A stretch of DNA of 64,000 nucleotides from Gemmataceae bacterium. GTDB lineage: Bacteria; Planctomycetota; Planctomycetia; Gemmatales; Gemmataceae. Below are positions 49,966 through 58,841 of the stretch, one piece after another. The stretch is taken from the NCBI GenBank assembly GCA_901538445.1, contig LR594586.1, positions 460,285-524,284 of the forward strand, in the 5' to 3' direction. A program made the translations under genes and the position numbers. Below the pieces are notes generated by a model that saw nothing but the letters and a program-made list of their open reading frames with translations, did no database searches and was not told where the DNA came from. Each line of letters opens with the position of its first letter. Position 1 is the stretch's first letter.

Positions 49966-50274
49966 GGCTCACTCGCTCGCCACCCGGTGGTGTGGGACAC
50001 GGCCTCTGGTGGCTGGGGGCCGGTCCTGTCCGCGGAGGCACGACCACCCCCACTGGGGTCGCTCGGTCGCTCGCTCGCGGTGTCGGTGCCCCAACCAAAA
50101 GCAAGCACCGTACCGCCGGGCCGCCAACCTGGCCGGATCGCGGAAAACAGGTTAAAAATGTCCGCTTTGCGCGGCGAGCCGCGATTTCCAGGGCCGTCGC
50201 AGTGTGCGGCCCCGACACGCGGTGTGCCACCCGGCCGCACCGGTCGCACACCCGCGGCACTCGTCGAAGCGCGC
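49966..50274. other. Gene-free stretch
   Basis: Between the small membrane gene and the terminator at 50275 I see no convincing reading frame or RNA. Open frames on the plus strand have poor, Arg/Pro-rich composition. An A-rich break (GGTTAAAAATG at about 50150) interrupts the GC-rich sequence but no promoter pair could be set. Confidence 0.6.
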
Positions 50275-50302
50275 AAAAAAGCCACGGGAGAGAACCCGTG
50301 GC
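50275..50302 (-). terminator. Rho-independent terminator of the cytochrome-like gene
   Basis: On the minus strand GCCACGGG, a TTCTCT loop and CCCGTGGC form an 8-bp stem, followed by TTTTTT. It starts 33 bp after the stop at 50335. Confidence 0.9.
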
Positions 50303-50334
50303 GCGGGGCACCGACACAGACAGTGGATCGCGAA

Positions 50335-50766
50335 TCAGTCGCGCTTGCGGCCGCGGAAGTGGGTGTGGCACGCGACGCAGCTCACGGTCATGTCGAGGTA
50401 GGCGAGTGTCGCCCCGTCGAGGTTCTTCGCCTTCGCCTTCTCGACCAGCGTCTCGGCGCTCCGCTGGAACACGCGCGCCTGGAACTCATACTCCTCGGTC
50501 TTGTACGCCCGCAGGAACTCGGTCGCCTTGCTGATGCGGACGAGCGACGCGGCGCTCTCCTCGATCGACTTGAAGTCCTCCTTCGCCAGCGCCTCAAGCA
50601 GCGCCTGCGAGCGCTTCAACTTCACCTGCATCACCTGGGCCTCGTTGGGCAACGGCGGCGGGTCCTTCTTCGCGTCGGCGGCCTGCGGGGTCTCGCCGCG
50701 GCCGTGACCGGTCGCAAGGGCGAACACGGCGGCGAGTGCGAGGGCGAGCGTTCGTGGGTGCAGCAT
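50335..50766 (-). CDS. Secreted cytochrome c-like protein, C-terminal CxxCH
   Basis: 143 residues from ATG 50766. A signal peptide covers about 1-25. The body is all helical and highly charged (VMQVKLKRSQALLEALAKED, VFQRSAETLVEKAKAKNLDG). A single heme site CVACH is at residues 130-134, very near the C-terminus (CVACHTHFRGRKRD). This pattern is that of cytochrome c class II (c'-like) four-helix proteins. It would bind one c-type heme in the periplasm. Gene ends in a strong terminator, so it is monocistronic. Partner redox proteins are not adjacent; the large CxxCH dehydrogenase lies 8 kb away. Confidence 0.85.
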   Translation of the reverse strand: MLHPRTLALALAAVFALATGHGRGETPQAADAKKDPPPLPNEAQVMQVKLKRSQALLEALAKEDFKSIEESAASLVRISKATEFLRAYKTEEYEFQARVFQRSAETLVEKAKAKNLDGATLAYLDMTVSCVACHTHFRGRKRD

Positions 50767-50921
50767 ACGCGGCTCCGGGACGGGCTCGTCGGGCCGGTGC
50801 GGCCGCGAGCGTGGGTGCCCAATGGCTGGGTCAAAAGCGTTCCCCGGAGCCCACAGCGAAGCCCGTGCCGCGACGCTCCGAGTGCTGGGGGTCGGCGGGC
50901 CGAGAAATCTCCGCGGCCAAT

Positions 50922-50950
50922 TTGGACTTCTTGATCTTAATATGCATAAT
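50922..50950 (+). promoter_or_regulatory. Sigma70-like promoter for the 31-residue membrane peptide
   Basis: TTGGAC, a 17-bp spacer and CATAAT in a locally AT-rich segment. It lies 65 bp before the GTG at 51015. Confidence 0.6.
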
Positions 50951-51014
50951 CGAGACGATGCGGCCGCTTTCGGGCCGCTGGTTCCGCTCGGCCCACGAAC
51001 CCGGGAGGTCTGCC

Positions 51015-51110
51015 GTGGAAGCGCTCGCGACGATCGGGATGGGGTTGGTCCTGGCCACCTGGCTGTACGGCGGGAGCCTGCTGCTGTTCCGGCGCTCGCG
51101 GGCGGGGTGA
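51015..51110 (+). CDS. 31-residue membrane peptide
   Basis: 31 residues from GTG 51015, with GGGAGG six bases upstream and a good promoter at 50922. Residues 1-20 (VEALATIGMGLVLATWLYGG) and SLLLF form one hydrophobic helix, ending in the charged RRSRAG tail (positive-inside). It reads as a single-span small membrane protein. Nothing is known of its function, and short genes of this sort are easily missed. The strong start signals make it more than chance. Confidence 0.55.
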   Translation: MEALATIGMGLVLATWLYGGSLLLFRRSRAG

Positions 51111-51192
51111 CGATCGCCCCCGGCGGCGGGCTTGGATTGCGCGGCGGGATCGGCTACACCAACGGTGTCCGCACACACCGCCGGGGGCCGCC

Positions 51193-52059
51193 ATGGCACG
51201 CGACGACGACGACGACGACCCGCTCGGCCCGGCGCGGCTGCTCCTGGTCACCGCCCTGCGGCTCGCGAACAAGGCGGCCGCGGCCGACGACCACAAGGGG
51301 TGCTACGAACTCCTGGCCTGCGCCGCCCGGCTCGCCCGCAAGGTGAAGGGGCTCGGCGAGGTCGCCGACTTCCGGCTCGAGCGCGCGCTCGACGAGGCCG
51401 AGAACGCCGGCGACGCCGAGGCACAAGCCCGGGAGCTCCAGAGCGCGTTCGAGGGGTTGCTCGGCGACGACGACGAACCCGCCGAGGAACCGGCGGTCCT
51501 CGCCGACCCGCTCGCGGCGGTGCAGGCGTTCATCGGGATGGCCATTTCGATCGGCGCGCCCGCGTACAACACCGGTGACCACCAGGGGTGCTACGACGTC
51601 TACGCCTGCACGGCGCGCATGGCCCTGGCCGCGGTCCCGGCCGCCCCGCCCGAGGCGCGGGCGAAGCTGACCGGGGCGCTCGAGCGGGCCGCGGCCCTCG
51701 ACGACCCGAACGAGCAGGCGTGGGCGATGCGGAACGCGTTCGACGCGGTCGGCGAGATGGGCGGCCCGGCCCTGAGCAACCGCGAGGTGCAACTGTACCT
51801 GTCGCTCGCGATCCGCCTCGGCGCGCCGGCGTACAACGCGGGCGACCACCGCGGGTGCTTCGAAACGTACGCGTGCGCCGCCCGGTTCCTCGTCAACGCC
51901 CAGGCGGTCCCGGACGCCACCAAGGAGGCGCTGAGGGCCGCGCTGGAGCAGGCCAGCACGCTCCAGAACGTCACGCGCCAGGCGTGGGTGATGCGCGAGG
52001 CGTTCGACGCGCTGCTCCCAAAGGCGGCCGACCCCGGCGCGCCCGACCCGCCGGGGTAG
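51193..52059 (+). CDS. Three-repeat protein with GDHxGCYxxYACxAR motif
   Basis: 288 residues from ATG 51193. Three tandem copies of a helical unit of about 75-80 residues are visible. Their signature segments are ADDHKGCYELLACAARLAR (about 31-49), GDHQGCYDVYACTARMA (128-144) and GDHRGCFETYACAARFL (217-233). Copies 2 and 3 are closest (each preceded by GAPAYN), while copy 1 is more divergent. Conserved Asp-His, two Cys and Arg per unit may bind metal or a ligand. No signal peptide or membrane span is present, and the N-terminus is acidic. I do not recognise the family. Confidence 0.75.
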   Translation: MARDDDDDDPLGPARLLLVTALRLANKAAAADDHKGCYELLACAARLARKVKGLGEVADFRLERALDEAENAGDAEAQARELQSAFEGLLGDDDEPAEEPAVLADPLAAVQAFIGMAISIGAPAYNTGDHQGCYDVYACTARMALAAVPAAPPEARAKLTGALERAAALDDPNEQAWAMRNAFDAVGEMGGPALSNREVQLYLSLAIRLGAPAYNAGDHRGCFETYACAARFLVNAQAVPDATKEALRAALEQASTLQNVTRQAWVMREAFDALLPKAADPGAPDPPG

Positions 52060-52101
52060 CCCCCTTGCCCCGCCCGTCCTGACACCCGCAAGGAACCGAC
52101 C

Positions 52102-52602
52102 GTGTCGCACACCCACCGCTTTGCCGCGCTCGCGCTCATCGCAGTCACGTTCGGCTCGGCCCGGACGGCGCCCGACGAAGCGAACAAACGCGCCGGTCAC
52201 GCGAAGGAGCAGGAGGTTCTCACCCCGGCCGACATGAAGTGGCAGCCCGGCCCCTCGACGCTCGCGAAGGGGGCCGAGGTGGTGATCCTCGAAGGCGACC
52301 CGAGCAAAGACGGGCCGTTCGTGATGCGCATCAAGTTGCCCGACGGGTTCAAGGTGCTGCCGCACACCCACCCGAAGGACGAGCGCGTCACGGTCATCAC
52401 CGGGACGCTGTACCTCGGGCACGGGGGGAAGTTCGACGAGAGGGCCGCGAAGGCGATGCCGGCCGGCTCGTACGGCGTCACCGCGGCGGGGATGAAGCAC
52501 TTCGGCTGGGTCAAGGGCGAGACGGTGCTGCAGCTCCACGGCACCGGCCCGTGGGCGATCGAGTACGTGAACCCGGAAGACGACCCCCGCTCGAAGAAGT
52601 GA
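52102..52602 (+). CDS. Secreted cupin-domain protein
   Basis: 166 residues from GTG 52102. A signal-like N-terminus (RFAALALIAVTFGSARTA) precedes a cupin barrel. MRIKLPDGFKVLPHTHPKDE supplies the HxHx4E-type metal ligands (HTHPKDE), and SYGVTAAGMKHFGWVKGETV the second-motif His. A single small cupin of this type resembles the ChrR-like or DUF4437 group, binding a metal and probably acting on a small molecule. It is followed by a convergent LRR lipoprotein gene 10 bp away. Confidence 0.88.
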   Translation: MSHTHRFAALALIAVTFGSARTAPDEANKRAGHAKEQEVLTPADMKWQPGPSTLAKGAEVVILEGDPSKDGPFVMRIKLPDGFKVLPHTHPKDERVTVITGTLYLGHGGKFDERAAKAMPAGSYGVTAAGMKHFGWVKGETVLQLHGTGPWAIEYVNPEDDPRSKK

Positions 52603-52612
52603 GCGGCGCCCG

Positions 52613-53059
52613 CTACTCGCTGATCTCGCAAGTCGGGCGGGTCTTCAGGAACTCGTCGATGCCCGCGCGGGTGACGTTCGCGCCGCCCACGTAGAGCGAC
52701 GTGAGGTTCGGGAGCTGTGCGATCACCCGGAGCCCCGCGTCGGTCACCGCGGTCTCGCGGACCGCCAGCGTCCGGAGCTCCTTGAAGTGGTGGACCTCTT
52801 GCATACCGGTGTCGGTCACCTGCGTCTTCGACAGGTTGAGCGACACGAGGTGCGTGAGCGCCGTGAGCTGCTTCAGGTCGGCGTCGGTGCAGGCGGTCTC
52901 CCGCAGGTGGACGCTGACGACCGGCGCGCCGGGGAGCCGGTCGTCGCGGGCCACGGACCCGCCCAGCCGCCGCACGAGCGCCTCGGCCCGGTCCTCGGGG
53001 GCGCGCGAGCACCCGCCGGCGGTGCCGGCGAGCGCGAGGAGGAGCAGGGACCGCGTCAT
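52613..53059 (-). CDS. Leucine-rich-repeat lipoprotein
   Basis: 148 residues from ATG 53059. A lipoprotein signal ends at LALAGTAGGCSRAP (Cys17). Three to four leucine-rich repeats follow: TDADLKQLTALTHLVSLNLS, VTDTGMQEVHHFKELRTLAV and VTDAGLRVIAQLPNLTSLYV, a type common in planctomycetes. It is probably attached to a membrane as a binding protein. It lies 26 bp after the mqnE stop on the same strand, so it may share its transcript, with no obvious functional link. Confidence 0.85.
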   Translation of the reverse strand: MTRSLLLLALAGTAGGCSRAPEDRAEALVRRLGGSVARDDRLPGAPVVSVHLRETACTDADLKQLTALTHLVSLNLSKTQVTDTGMQEVHHFKELRTLAVRETAVTDAGLRVIAQLPNLTSLYVGGANVTRAGIDEFLKTRPTCEISE

Positions 53060-53085
53060 CGGTGGCCCTTCAACAAGGTGCCGGG

Positions 53086-54231
53086 TCAGTTCAGCGTCAC
53101 GAGTCGGCGGCCGGTCTGCCACCGCTTCCCGACGGGCTGGTCGCGGACCACCTCGCGGTACAGCGTGTCGCGCTCGACCGGCACCCGGCCCGCCTCCTCG
53201 ATCAACCGGCGGAGGTCGGCGACCGTCATCTCCTGCGGCGAGTCGCTGCCGGCCGCGTGGTAGATCTTCTCGTGGACGACCGTGCCGTCGATGTCGTCGG
53301 CCCCCCAGCTCTGGGCCACCTGCGCGACCTTCGCCGTCAGCATCTGCCAGTACGCCTTGATGTGCGGGAAGTTGTCGAGCATCAGCCGCGAGACCGCCAT
53401 CACCTTCAGGTCCATCATCCCCGACGGCTTCGGGATGCCCTTGCCGAGCGGGTTGTTCGACGGGTGGAACGCGAGCGGGATGAACGTCTGGAACCCGCCG
53501 GTCTCGTCCTGGAGCCCGCGGAGCCGGAGCAGGTGGTCGATGCGGTGCTCGGGCCGCTCGATGTGGCCGTACAGCATGGTCGCGTTCGACTTGCCGCCCA
53601 GCTCGTGCCAGGTGCGGTGGACGCCGAGCCACTGGTCCGCGTCGGCCTTGTAGTCGCAGATCTTCGACCGCACCTCGGGGTGGAAGATCTCGGCCCCGCC
53701 GCCCGGCAGGCTCCCCAGACCAGCGTCCCGCATCTCGGCGAGCAGATCGCGGGTCGAGCGCTTCGTGAGCTTCTCGAACCAGTCCCACTCGACCGCGGTC
53801 CACGCCTTGAGGTGCAGGTCCGGGAACTCGCGGTGGATGCTCGCGATGATGTTGAGGTACCACTCGTAGGGCAGTTGGTGGTGCAACCCGCCCACGACGT
53901 GCAACTCGGTGCAGCCCCGCTCGGTGGCCTCGCGGGCGCGGCCGAGGATCTGCTCGTCGGTCATCACGTACCCGGTCGGCCCCTTGAGGTCGGACCGGAA
54001 CGAGCAGAACGCGCAGCGGTACACGCACACGTTGGTGGGGTTCAGGTGCGTGTTGACGTTGTAGAACGTGACGCTGCCGTTCTTCCGCTCGCGGACGAGG
54101 TTGGCGAGCTCGCCGAGGGTGAACAGGTCGCTCGTAGCTTCGAGCGCGAGGCCGTCGTCGAACGTGAGGCGCTCGCCCGCGTGGACCTTGTCGCGGATCG
54201 CGGCGAGCTTCGGGTCGGTGGGAGCGGTCAT
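53086..54231 (-). CDS. mqnE: Aminofutalosine synthase (radical SAM)
   Basis: 381 residues from ATG 54231. MqnE joins the enolpyruvyl side chain of a chorismate-derived compound to SAM-derived adenosine in the futalosine route to menaquinone. The radical SAM cluster site is VCVYRCAFC (C69, C73, C76) after NTHLNPTN. GLHHQLPYEWY and GTVVHEKIYHAAGS are characteristic of MqnE rather than MqnC. Length is normal. No other mqn gene is near, so the pathway genes are scattered, as in related planctomycetes. The start lies 173 bp from the divergent kinase gene. Confidence 0.92.
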   Translation of the reverse strand: MTAPTDPKLAAIRDKVHAGERLTFDDGLALEATSDLFTLGELANLVRERKNGSVTFYNVNTHLNPTNVCVYRCAFCSFRSDLKGPTGYVMTDEQILGRAREATERGCTELHVVGGLHHQLPYEWYLNIIASIHREFPDLHLKAWTAVEWDWFEKLTKRSTRDLLAEMRDAGLGSLPGGGAEIFHPEVRSKICDYKADADQWLGVHRTWHELGGKSNATMLYGHIERPEHRIDHLLRLRGLQDETGGFQTFIPLAFHPSNNPLGKGIPKPSGMMDLKVMAVSRLMLDNFPHIKAYWQMLTAKVAQVAQSWGADDIDGTVVHEKIYHAAGSDSPQEMTVADLRRLIEEAGRVPVERDTLYREVVRDQPVGKRWQTGRRLVTLN

Positions 54232-54404
54232 CGGTCGTGCCCCTGCGTGGCCGGCGGAACCCGGCCTGTTGTATTTCCCCACCCGGGGAACCGCAATTGT
54301 CGCCCCGGGCGCAACCCACCACGGGCGGCCCCGCACGCCGTTCGGTCTTGCACATCGGCGGGTTCCCTGAATGATAAGGGGCAACTGCTTTCCCGGGATG
54401 GCCG

Positions 54405-57221
54405 ATGAACCCAGACGACCCGAACACCGCGCGCCCGCCGTCCGGAACCGTCGGTCCCGAACCGCCCCCGCCCGAACCCCACCCGGATACCGGCACCCTC
54501 GCGGCCCCCGGGGGCGGCCCCGTGTTCGGTCAGCCCGATCCGGTCGCGGCGGGCGCGCACCCCTCGACCGGCACGGTCGTGCCCCAGGAGTGCGGCACGG
54601 TCGCCGCGCCGTCCGGCGCCCCCGTGGTGGGCCCGCCGCCGGCCCCCGGCGAGCGGTTCCCCCCCGGCACGCTCCTGTCGGGCCGGTACCGGATCGTGTC
54701 GGTGCTCGGCAAGGGGGGCATGGGCGAGGTGTACCGGGCCGACGACCTGACCCTCGCACAGCCGGTCGCCCTGAAGTTCCTCCCCCCGTTCCTCTCCTCC
54801 GACCCGGCCCGCCTCGACGGGCTCCGCAAGGAGGTCGCCGCGGCCCGCCGCGTGTCGCACCCGAACGTGTGCCGGGTGTACGACATCGCGGACCACCACG
54901 GGCAGCCGTTCCTGACGATGGAGTTCATCGACGGCGAGGACCTGGCGTCGCTGCTCAAGCGCGTGGGCCGGCTCTCGGAGGAAAAGGCACTCGAGGTGTC
55001 GCGGCAGATCTGCGGGGCGCTCGGGGCGGTCCACGACCAGGGGCTGCTGCACCGGGACCTGAAGCCGGCGAACATCATGCTCGACGGCCGGGGCCGGGTC
55101 CGGCTCACGGACTTCGGGCTGGCCGCGGCCGAGAAGACGATCTCCGGTGTCGAGGTCCGGTTCGGCACCCCGACGTACATGGCCCCGGAACAGGCCGCGG
55201 GCCGGGAGGTCACGGAGCGGAGCGACATCTACGCGCTCGGGCTCATCATGTACGAGCTGTTCACGGGCCGCCGGGCGTACCGCGACGCGCGGCGGGACGC
55301 GGCCCCGCCCACCCCGTCGTCGGTGATCTCGGGGCTGAACCCGGCGGTCGAGCAGGTCATCACCCGGTGCCTGGACCCGGACCCGGTGCGGCGGCCCCAA
55401 TCGACCGTCCTGGTACTCGCCGGGCTGCCGGGCGGCGACCCGCTGGCCGAGGCGCTGGCCGCGGGGGTGACCCCGTCGCCCGAGATCGTGGCCGCGGCCG
55501 GGGTGAAGGGCACCCTGAAGCGAGCGCACGGGCTGGCCCTGCTCGCCGCCACGGCCGTGAGCCTGTTCGCGTTCCTGGCGCTGTACGACCGGGTGATGCT
55601 GGTCGGCATGGTCCGGCTCCCGGAGCCCACCGACGCCCTGGCCCGCCGCGCCCGCGACGTGTTCCAGTTGGCCGGGCTCGAGGACCGGACCGACGCCTAC
55701 GGATACGACCACGACCAGCAGTTCCTGAACTACGACGGGTTCGACCCGGACGACCTGTCCGGGTGGCCCGCGTGGGTCCACAAGCGGCCGGTCACGCCGA
55801 TCTACTTCTGGTGCCGGCAGTCGCCGTCGGCGTTCGCCCCGGGCCTGTTCTACCCCTACGCGGGGTCGCTGGAGCCCCCGCGGGTGTCGTGGAGCGACCC
55901 CAGCGCGCTGACCCCCGGGATGGCGTCGGTGAAGGTGGACGTGAAGGGCCGGCTGGTCGCGTTCGTGTCCACCCCGCCGGACCTGGACCGGGACGCCTCG
56001 GCCGCCCTGCCCCCGCCCCCGGTGCTCGTGTGGCGGCAGTGGTTCCACAAGGCCGAGTACGACTTCATGAGGTTCAGCGAGGCGAAGCCCGAGCACATCC
56101 CGCCGGTGTACACCGACACCCGCTACGCGTGGACCGGCGCGACGGCCCACCCGGAGGACCTCCCGGTCCGCGTCGAGGCGGGGACGTTCCGCGGGCGGAT
56201 CGTGTGGTTCCAGGTGGTCGCCCCGTGGACCCGGCGGGACAGCGGCAACGCGACCGAGGGGGTGCAGGACCAGGGCGCCGCGGTGTCCCAGTTCGAGCTG
56301 TTCGTGCCGCTCCTCGTCGCCACGTTCGTCCTCGGCCCGCTGCACCTGCGCCGGGGCCAGGCCGACGCGACCGGCGCGTTCCGGCTCGGGGCCCTGGTGT
56401 TCGCGATCCAGATGTGCGTGTGGGTGTGCGAGACCCGGCACCAGATCCAGGGGTACGCCGAGTTCCGCCTCGAGGTCCGCGGCCTGGTCCTCGGGCTCGC
56501 GTTCGCGCTGTACTGGGCCGCGCTGATCGCCGGCGCGTACCTCGCCCTGGAGCCGCTGGTCCGCCGGTGGTGGCCCGAGGCGGTCATCTCGTGGACCCGG
56601 CTCCTCGCCGGGCGGTGGCGGGACCCGCTCGTGGGCCGGGACCTGCTCATCGGGGTGCTCGGGGCGCTCGTCGCGACCGTGGCCGCGATGATCGGGAACC
56701 AGCTCCCGCACTGGCTCGGGGAGCCGGCCGCCGTGCCGTGGTGGGACTGGTGGGTGCCCAACACCCGGGTCCCGGGGTACTGGACCGGGAACCTGCTCAT
56801 CACCCTCGTGTACGCGTTCCGCACGGCGTTCTTCTACAACCTGCTGCTCCTGCTCCTGCTCCGGCAGGCGCTCGGCCGCCCGGTCCTCTACGGCGGCGCG
56901 TTCGTGCTCATCTGGACGCTCCTCAAGGCCCACGACCAGCGGCTCCTCAACCCCCACTGCCCCGGGGGGTGGCTGTCGGTGACCCTGGCCCTCGTGTTCC
57001 TGGCCGTGGGCAGCGGCATCATGCTCGGGCTGCTCATCCGGTTCGGGGCGCTGGCCGTGATCGTGGCCGCGTTCGTCATGAACGTGCTGTGGTACCCGAT
57101 GCCGATGGACATCGATTCCGGGCTCTCCCACAGCGGCTTCCTGATCCTCATCATCGTCGTCGCGATGGCCGCGTTCGGGTTCCACACGGCCACCCGGCGA
57201 CGGGACGACCCGCGGGGGTGA
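54405..57221 (+). CDS. Membrane Ser/Thr protein kinase with large extracytoplasmic and multi-span C-terminus
   Basis: 938 residues from ATG 54405. A disordered Pro/Gly/Thr-rich stretch (1-85) precedes the kinase domain (about 94-360): GKGGMGEVYRA, K124 in VALKFL, D218 in HRDLKPANIM and D236 in DFGLAAAEK. A first span lies at about 385-405 (LALLAATAVSLFAFLALYDR). About 220 residues follow outside the cytoplasm (WPAWVHKRPVTPIYFWCRQS, WVVAPWT-like Trp-rich text). Seven or so further spans (VPLLVATFVLGPLHLRR to FLILIIVVAMAAFGF) complete it. The outer part may sense a signal. The C-terminal membrane region resembles a separate transporter or integral sensor, with no family match. Confidence 0.92.
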   Translation: MNPDDPNTARPPSGTVGPEPPPPEPHPDTGTLAAPGGGPVFGQPDPVAAGAHPSTGTVVPQECGTVAAPSGAPVVGPPPAPGERFPPGTLLSGRYRIVSVLGKGGMGEVYRADDLTLAQPVALKFLPPFLSSDPARLDGLRKEVAAARRVSHPNVCRVYDIADHHGQPFLTMEFIDGEDLASLLKRVGRLSEEKALEVSRQICGALGAVHDQGLLHRDLKPANIMLDGRGRVRLTDFGLAAAEKTISGVEVRFGTPTYMAPEQAAGREVTERSDIYALGLIMYELFTGRRAYRDARRDAAPPTPSSVISGLNPAVEQVITRCLDPDPVRRPQSTVLVLAGLPGGDPLAEALAAGVTPSPEIVAAAGVKGTLKRAHGLALLAATAVSLFAFLALYDRVMLVGMVRLPEPTDALARRARDVFQLAGLEDRTDAYGYDHDQQFLNYDGFDPDDLSGWPAWVHKRPVTPIYFWCRQSPSAFAPGLFYPYAGSLEPPRVSWSDPSALTPGMASVKVDVKGRLVAFVSTPPDLDRDASAALPPPPVLVWRQWFHKAEYDFMRFSEAKPEHIPPVYTDTRYAWTGATAHPEDLPVRVEAGTFRGRIVWFQVVAPWTRRDSGNATEGVQDQGAAVSQFELFVPLLVATFVLGPLHLRRGQADATGAFRLGALVFAIQMCVWVCETRHQIQGYAEFRLEVRGLVLGLAFALYWAALIAGAYLALEPLVRRWWPEAVISWTRLLAGRWRDPLVGRDLLIGVLGALVATVAAMIGNQLPHWLGEPAAVPWWDWWVPNTRVPGYWTGNLLITLVYAFRTAFFYNLLLLLLLRQALGRPVLYGGAFVLIWTLLKAHDQRLLNPHCPGGWLSVTLALVFLAVGSGIMLGLLIRFGALAVIVAAFVMNVLWYPMPMDIDSGLSHSGFLILIIVVAMAAFGFHTATRRRDDPRG

Positions 57222-57379
57222 CCGGGCCGGCACCGGGCGGGTTGGACCGGTTGCGCGGGCGGCGGGCCGGGCGGCACCGGCCGATTGCGGCCGCGGGGGA
57301 TCAACTTGGCGAATCGACCCGGCCGATAACCCCGGCAGAACCACTCCGTTCTGTATCACCCGGTGAAGGCCGACACGCC

Positions 57380-57931
57380 ATGTCCCAGTTGAGCGAGACC
57401 GTCGCCGAGAAGCTCGAACCCGCCGCCGCGGCCGAGTTGGCCCGCGTCCTGGACCTACAGGCCCGGTGGGAGAACATGCGGGGCACCCCGAGCGGGGCAC
57501 CCGGGTTCTCGACCCCTGACCTGCACGGCCGCCAGAAGGCCTACGACGCCTTCCGCACCCGCCTCGCGGCGTACACCGCGAAGTACACCGCCCCGCACCT
57601 CCCCGAGGTGACCCTCAACACCCCCGAGCGGGTCGGCATGTGGTGCCGGGCCGCCCGCGCGGTGCTGCGGCGGGCCGGGGCCGAGCCGGTCGAGTACCCG
57701 GCCCACCTGATCTCGAAGGCGCACCGGCTCGCCGACAAGGTCGCGGTCCGGCTCGGCAAGCCCCCGGCCGACCGCGAGGCGGGTGCCGCCACCCTCGCCG
57801 CCGCGGTCCGCAACCTCGACGCGGTCGTCGAGTGGTGCGACCAGCTCTCCGGACCGGCGCTCAAGATCGCCGGCGCGCCGCGGATCGCGGGGAAGATCAC
57901 CCCGGCCGAGCCCCGAGCCGAGGCCGCGTGA
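57380..57931 (+). CDS. Hypothetical protein, all-helical
   Basis: 183 residues from ATG 57380. It is mostly helical, with polar and Ala-rich segments: LEPAAAAELARVLDLQARWE, RQKAYDAFRTRLAAYTAKY, RVGMWCRAARAVLRRAG and the tail RNLDAVVEWCDQLSG. There is no membrane span, signal or catalytic motif. It follows the membrane kinase by 158 bp on the same strand, so it may share regulation or be a substrate, but nothing shows this. I do not recognise the family; the frame has host codon use. Confidence 0.65.
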   Translation: MSQLSETVAEKLEPAAAAELARVLDLQARWENMRGTPSGAPGFSTPDLHGRQKAYDAFRTRLAAYTAKYTAPHLPEVTLNTPERVGMWCRAARAVLRRAGAEPVEYPAHLISKAHRLADKVAVRLGKPPADREAGAATLAAAVRNLDAVVEWCDQLSGPALKIAGAPRIAGKITPAEPRAEAA

Positions 57932-58124
57932 CTGGGGCCCGGCGGTGTTGCTGTTCGGGTTCAAGTTTCAACTCGGTGATCGACTTCGGGCGGGGCCGAT
58001 TGCGGCCCCGCCCGCCGCTTTTCCCCGACCGGCGACGCCGCTCGCGTCTCCGCGTATCATGCGAGTGCCCGCACCTTCCGCCGGGCACTACCCTCGCCCG
58101 CTCCGCTCATCTGGAGACGCCACG

Positions 58125-58823
58125 ATGAACCGCCGCGAACTGCTCCGCGCCACCGCCGGTGCCGCCGCCCTCCTGGCCGTTCCCGCCGCCGCCCGCTCGC
58201 AGGAGAAACCCAAGGGCTTTACCCTGCCGAAGCTCCCGTACCCGCCCGAGGCGCTCGAGCCGAGCATCGACGCCGAAACGATGACCATCCACCACGACAA
58301 GCACCACCAGGCGTACGTCGATAACCTCAACAAGGCGCTGGCCGACCAGCCCGAGTGGCTGGCCAAGCCGATCGAGGAGGTGGTGGCGAACTACAAGAAG
58401 CTCCCGGAGGCGATCCAGCCGGCGGTGCGGAACAACGGCGGCGGGCACCTGAACCACTCGTGGTTCTGGCAGATGATGGCCAAGCCCGGCACCGGCGGCG
58501 AGCCGAAGGGCGAGCTGCTCAAGGCGATCGAGGCGAGCTTCGGCAGCCTCGACGGGTTCAAGAAGGAGTTCACCAACGCCGCCCTGACGCAGTTCGGCAG
58601 CGGATGGGCGTGGCTCGTCGTCGGCAAGGAGAAGCCGCTGGCGGTCGCGAAGACGGCGAACCAGGACAACCCGATCACCGAAGGCGGCAAGGCGATCCTG
58701 GGCATCGACGTGTGGGAGCACGCCTACTACCTCAAGTACCGCAACCTGCGGGCGAAGTACATCGAGGCGTGGTTCGCGGTCGTGAACTGGAACTTCGTCA
58801 ACGAGCTGTACGCCAAGAAGTGA
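58125..58823 (+). CDS. Tat-exported Fe/Mn superoxide dismutase
   Basis: 232 residues from ATG 58125. The N-terminus MNRRELLRATAGAAALLAVP is a twin-arginine signal, so it works outside the cytoplasm. SOD features: TIHHDKHHQAYVDNLN (H56 is the first metal ligand), GGGHLNHSWFWQ (H111), GSGWAWLVV and the C-terminal GIDVWEHAYYLKYRNLRAKY with the Asp and His ligands. The pattern is compatible with Fe or Mn (cambialistic); I would not choose. It detoxifies superoxide in the periplasm. A perfect 29-bp hairpin follows. Confidence 0.94.
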   Translation: MNRRELLRATAGAAALLAVPAAARSQEKPKGFTLPKLPYPPEALEPSIDAETMTIHHDKHHQAYVDNLNKALADQPEWLAKPIEEVVANYKKLPEAIQPAVRNNGGGHLNHSWFWQMMAKPGTGGEPKGELLKAIEASFGSLDGFKKEFTNAALTQFGSGWAWLVVGKEKPLAVAKTANQDNPITEGGKAILGIDVWEHAYYLKYRNLRAKYIEAWFAVVNWNFVNELYAKK

Positions 58824-58841
58824 GCGTTGGGCAACTGTCCG

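Noticed and set aside
54228..57500. 1090-residue minus-strand open frame
   Set aside because: Antisense to the membrane kinase, with Arg/Pro/Gly-rich text and no domain.
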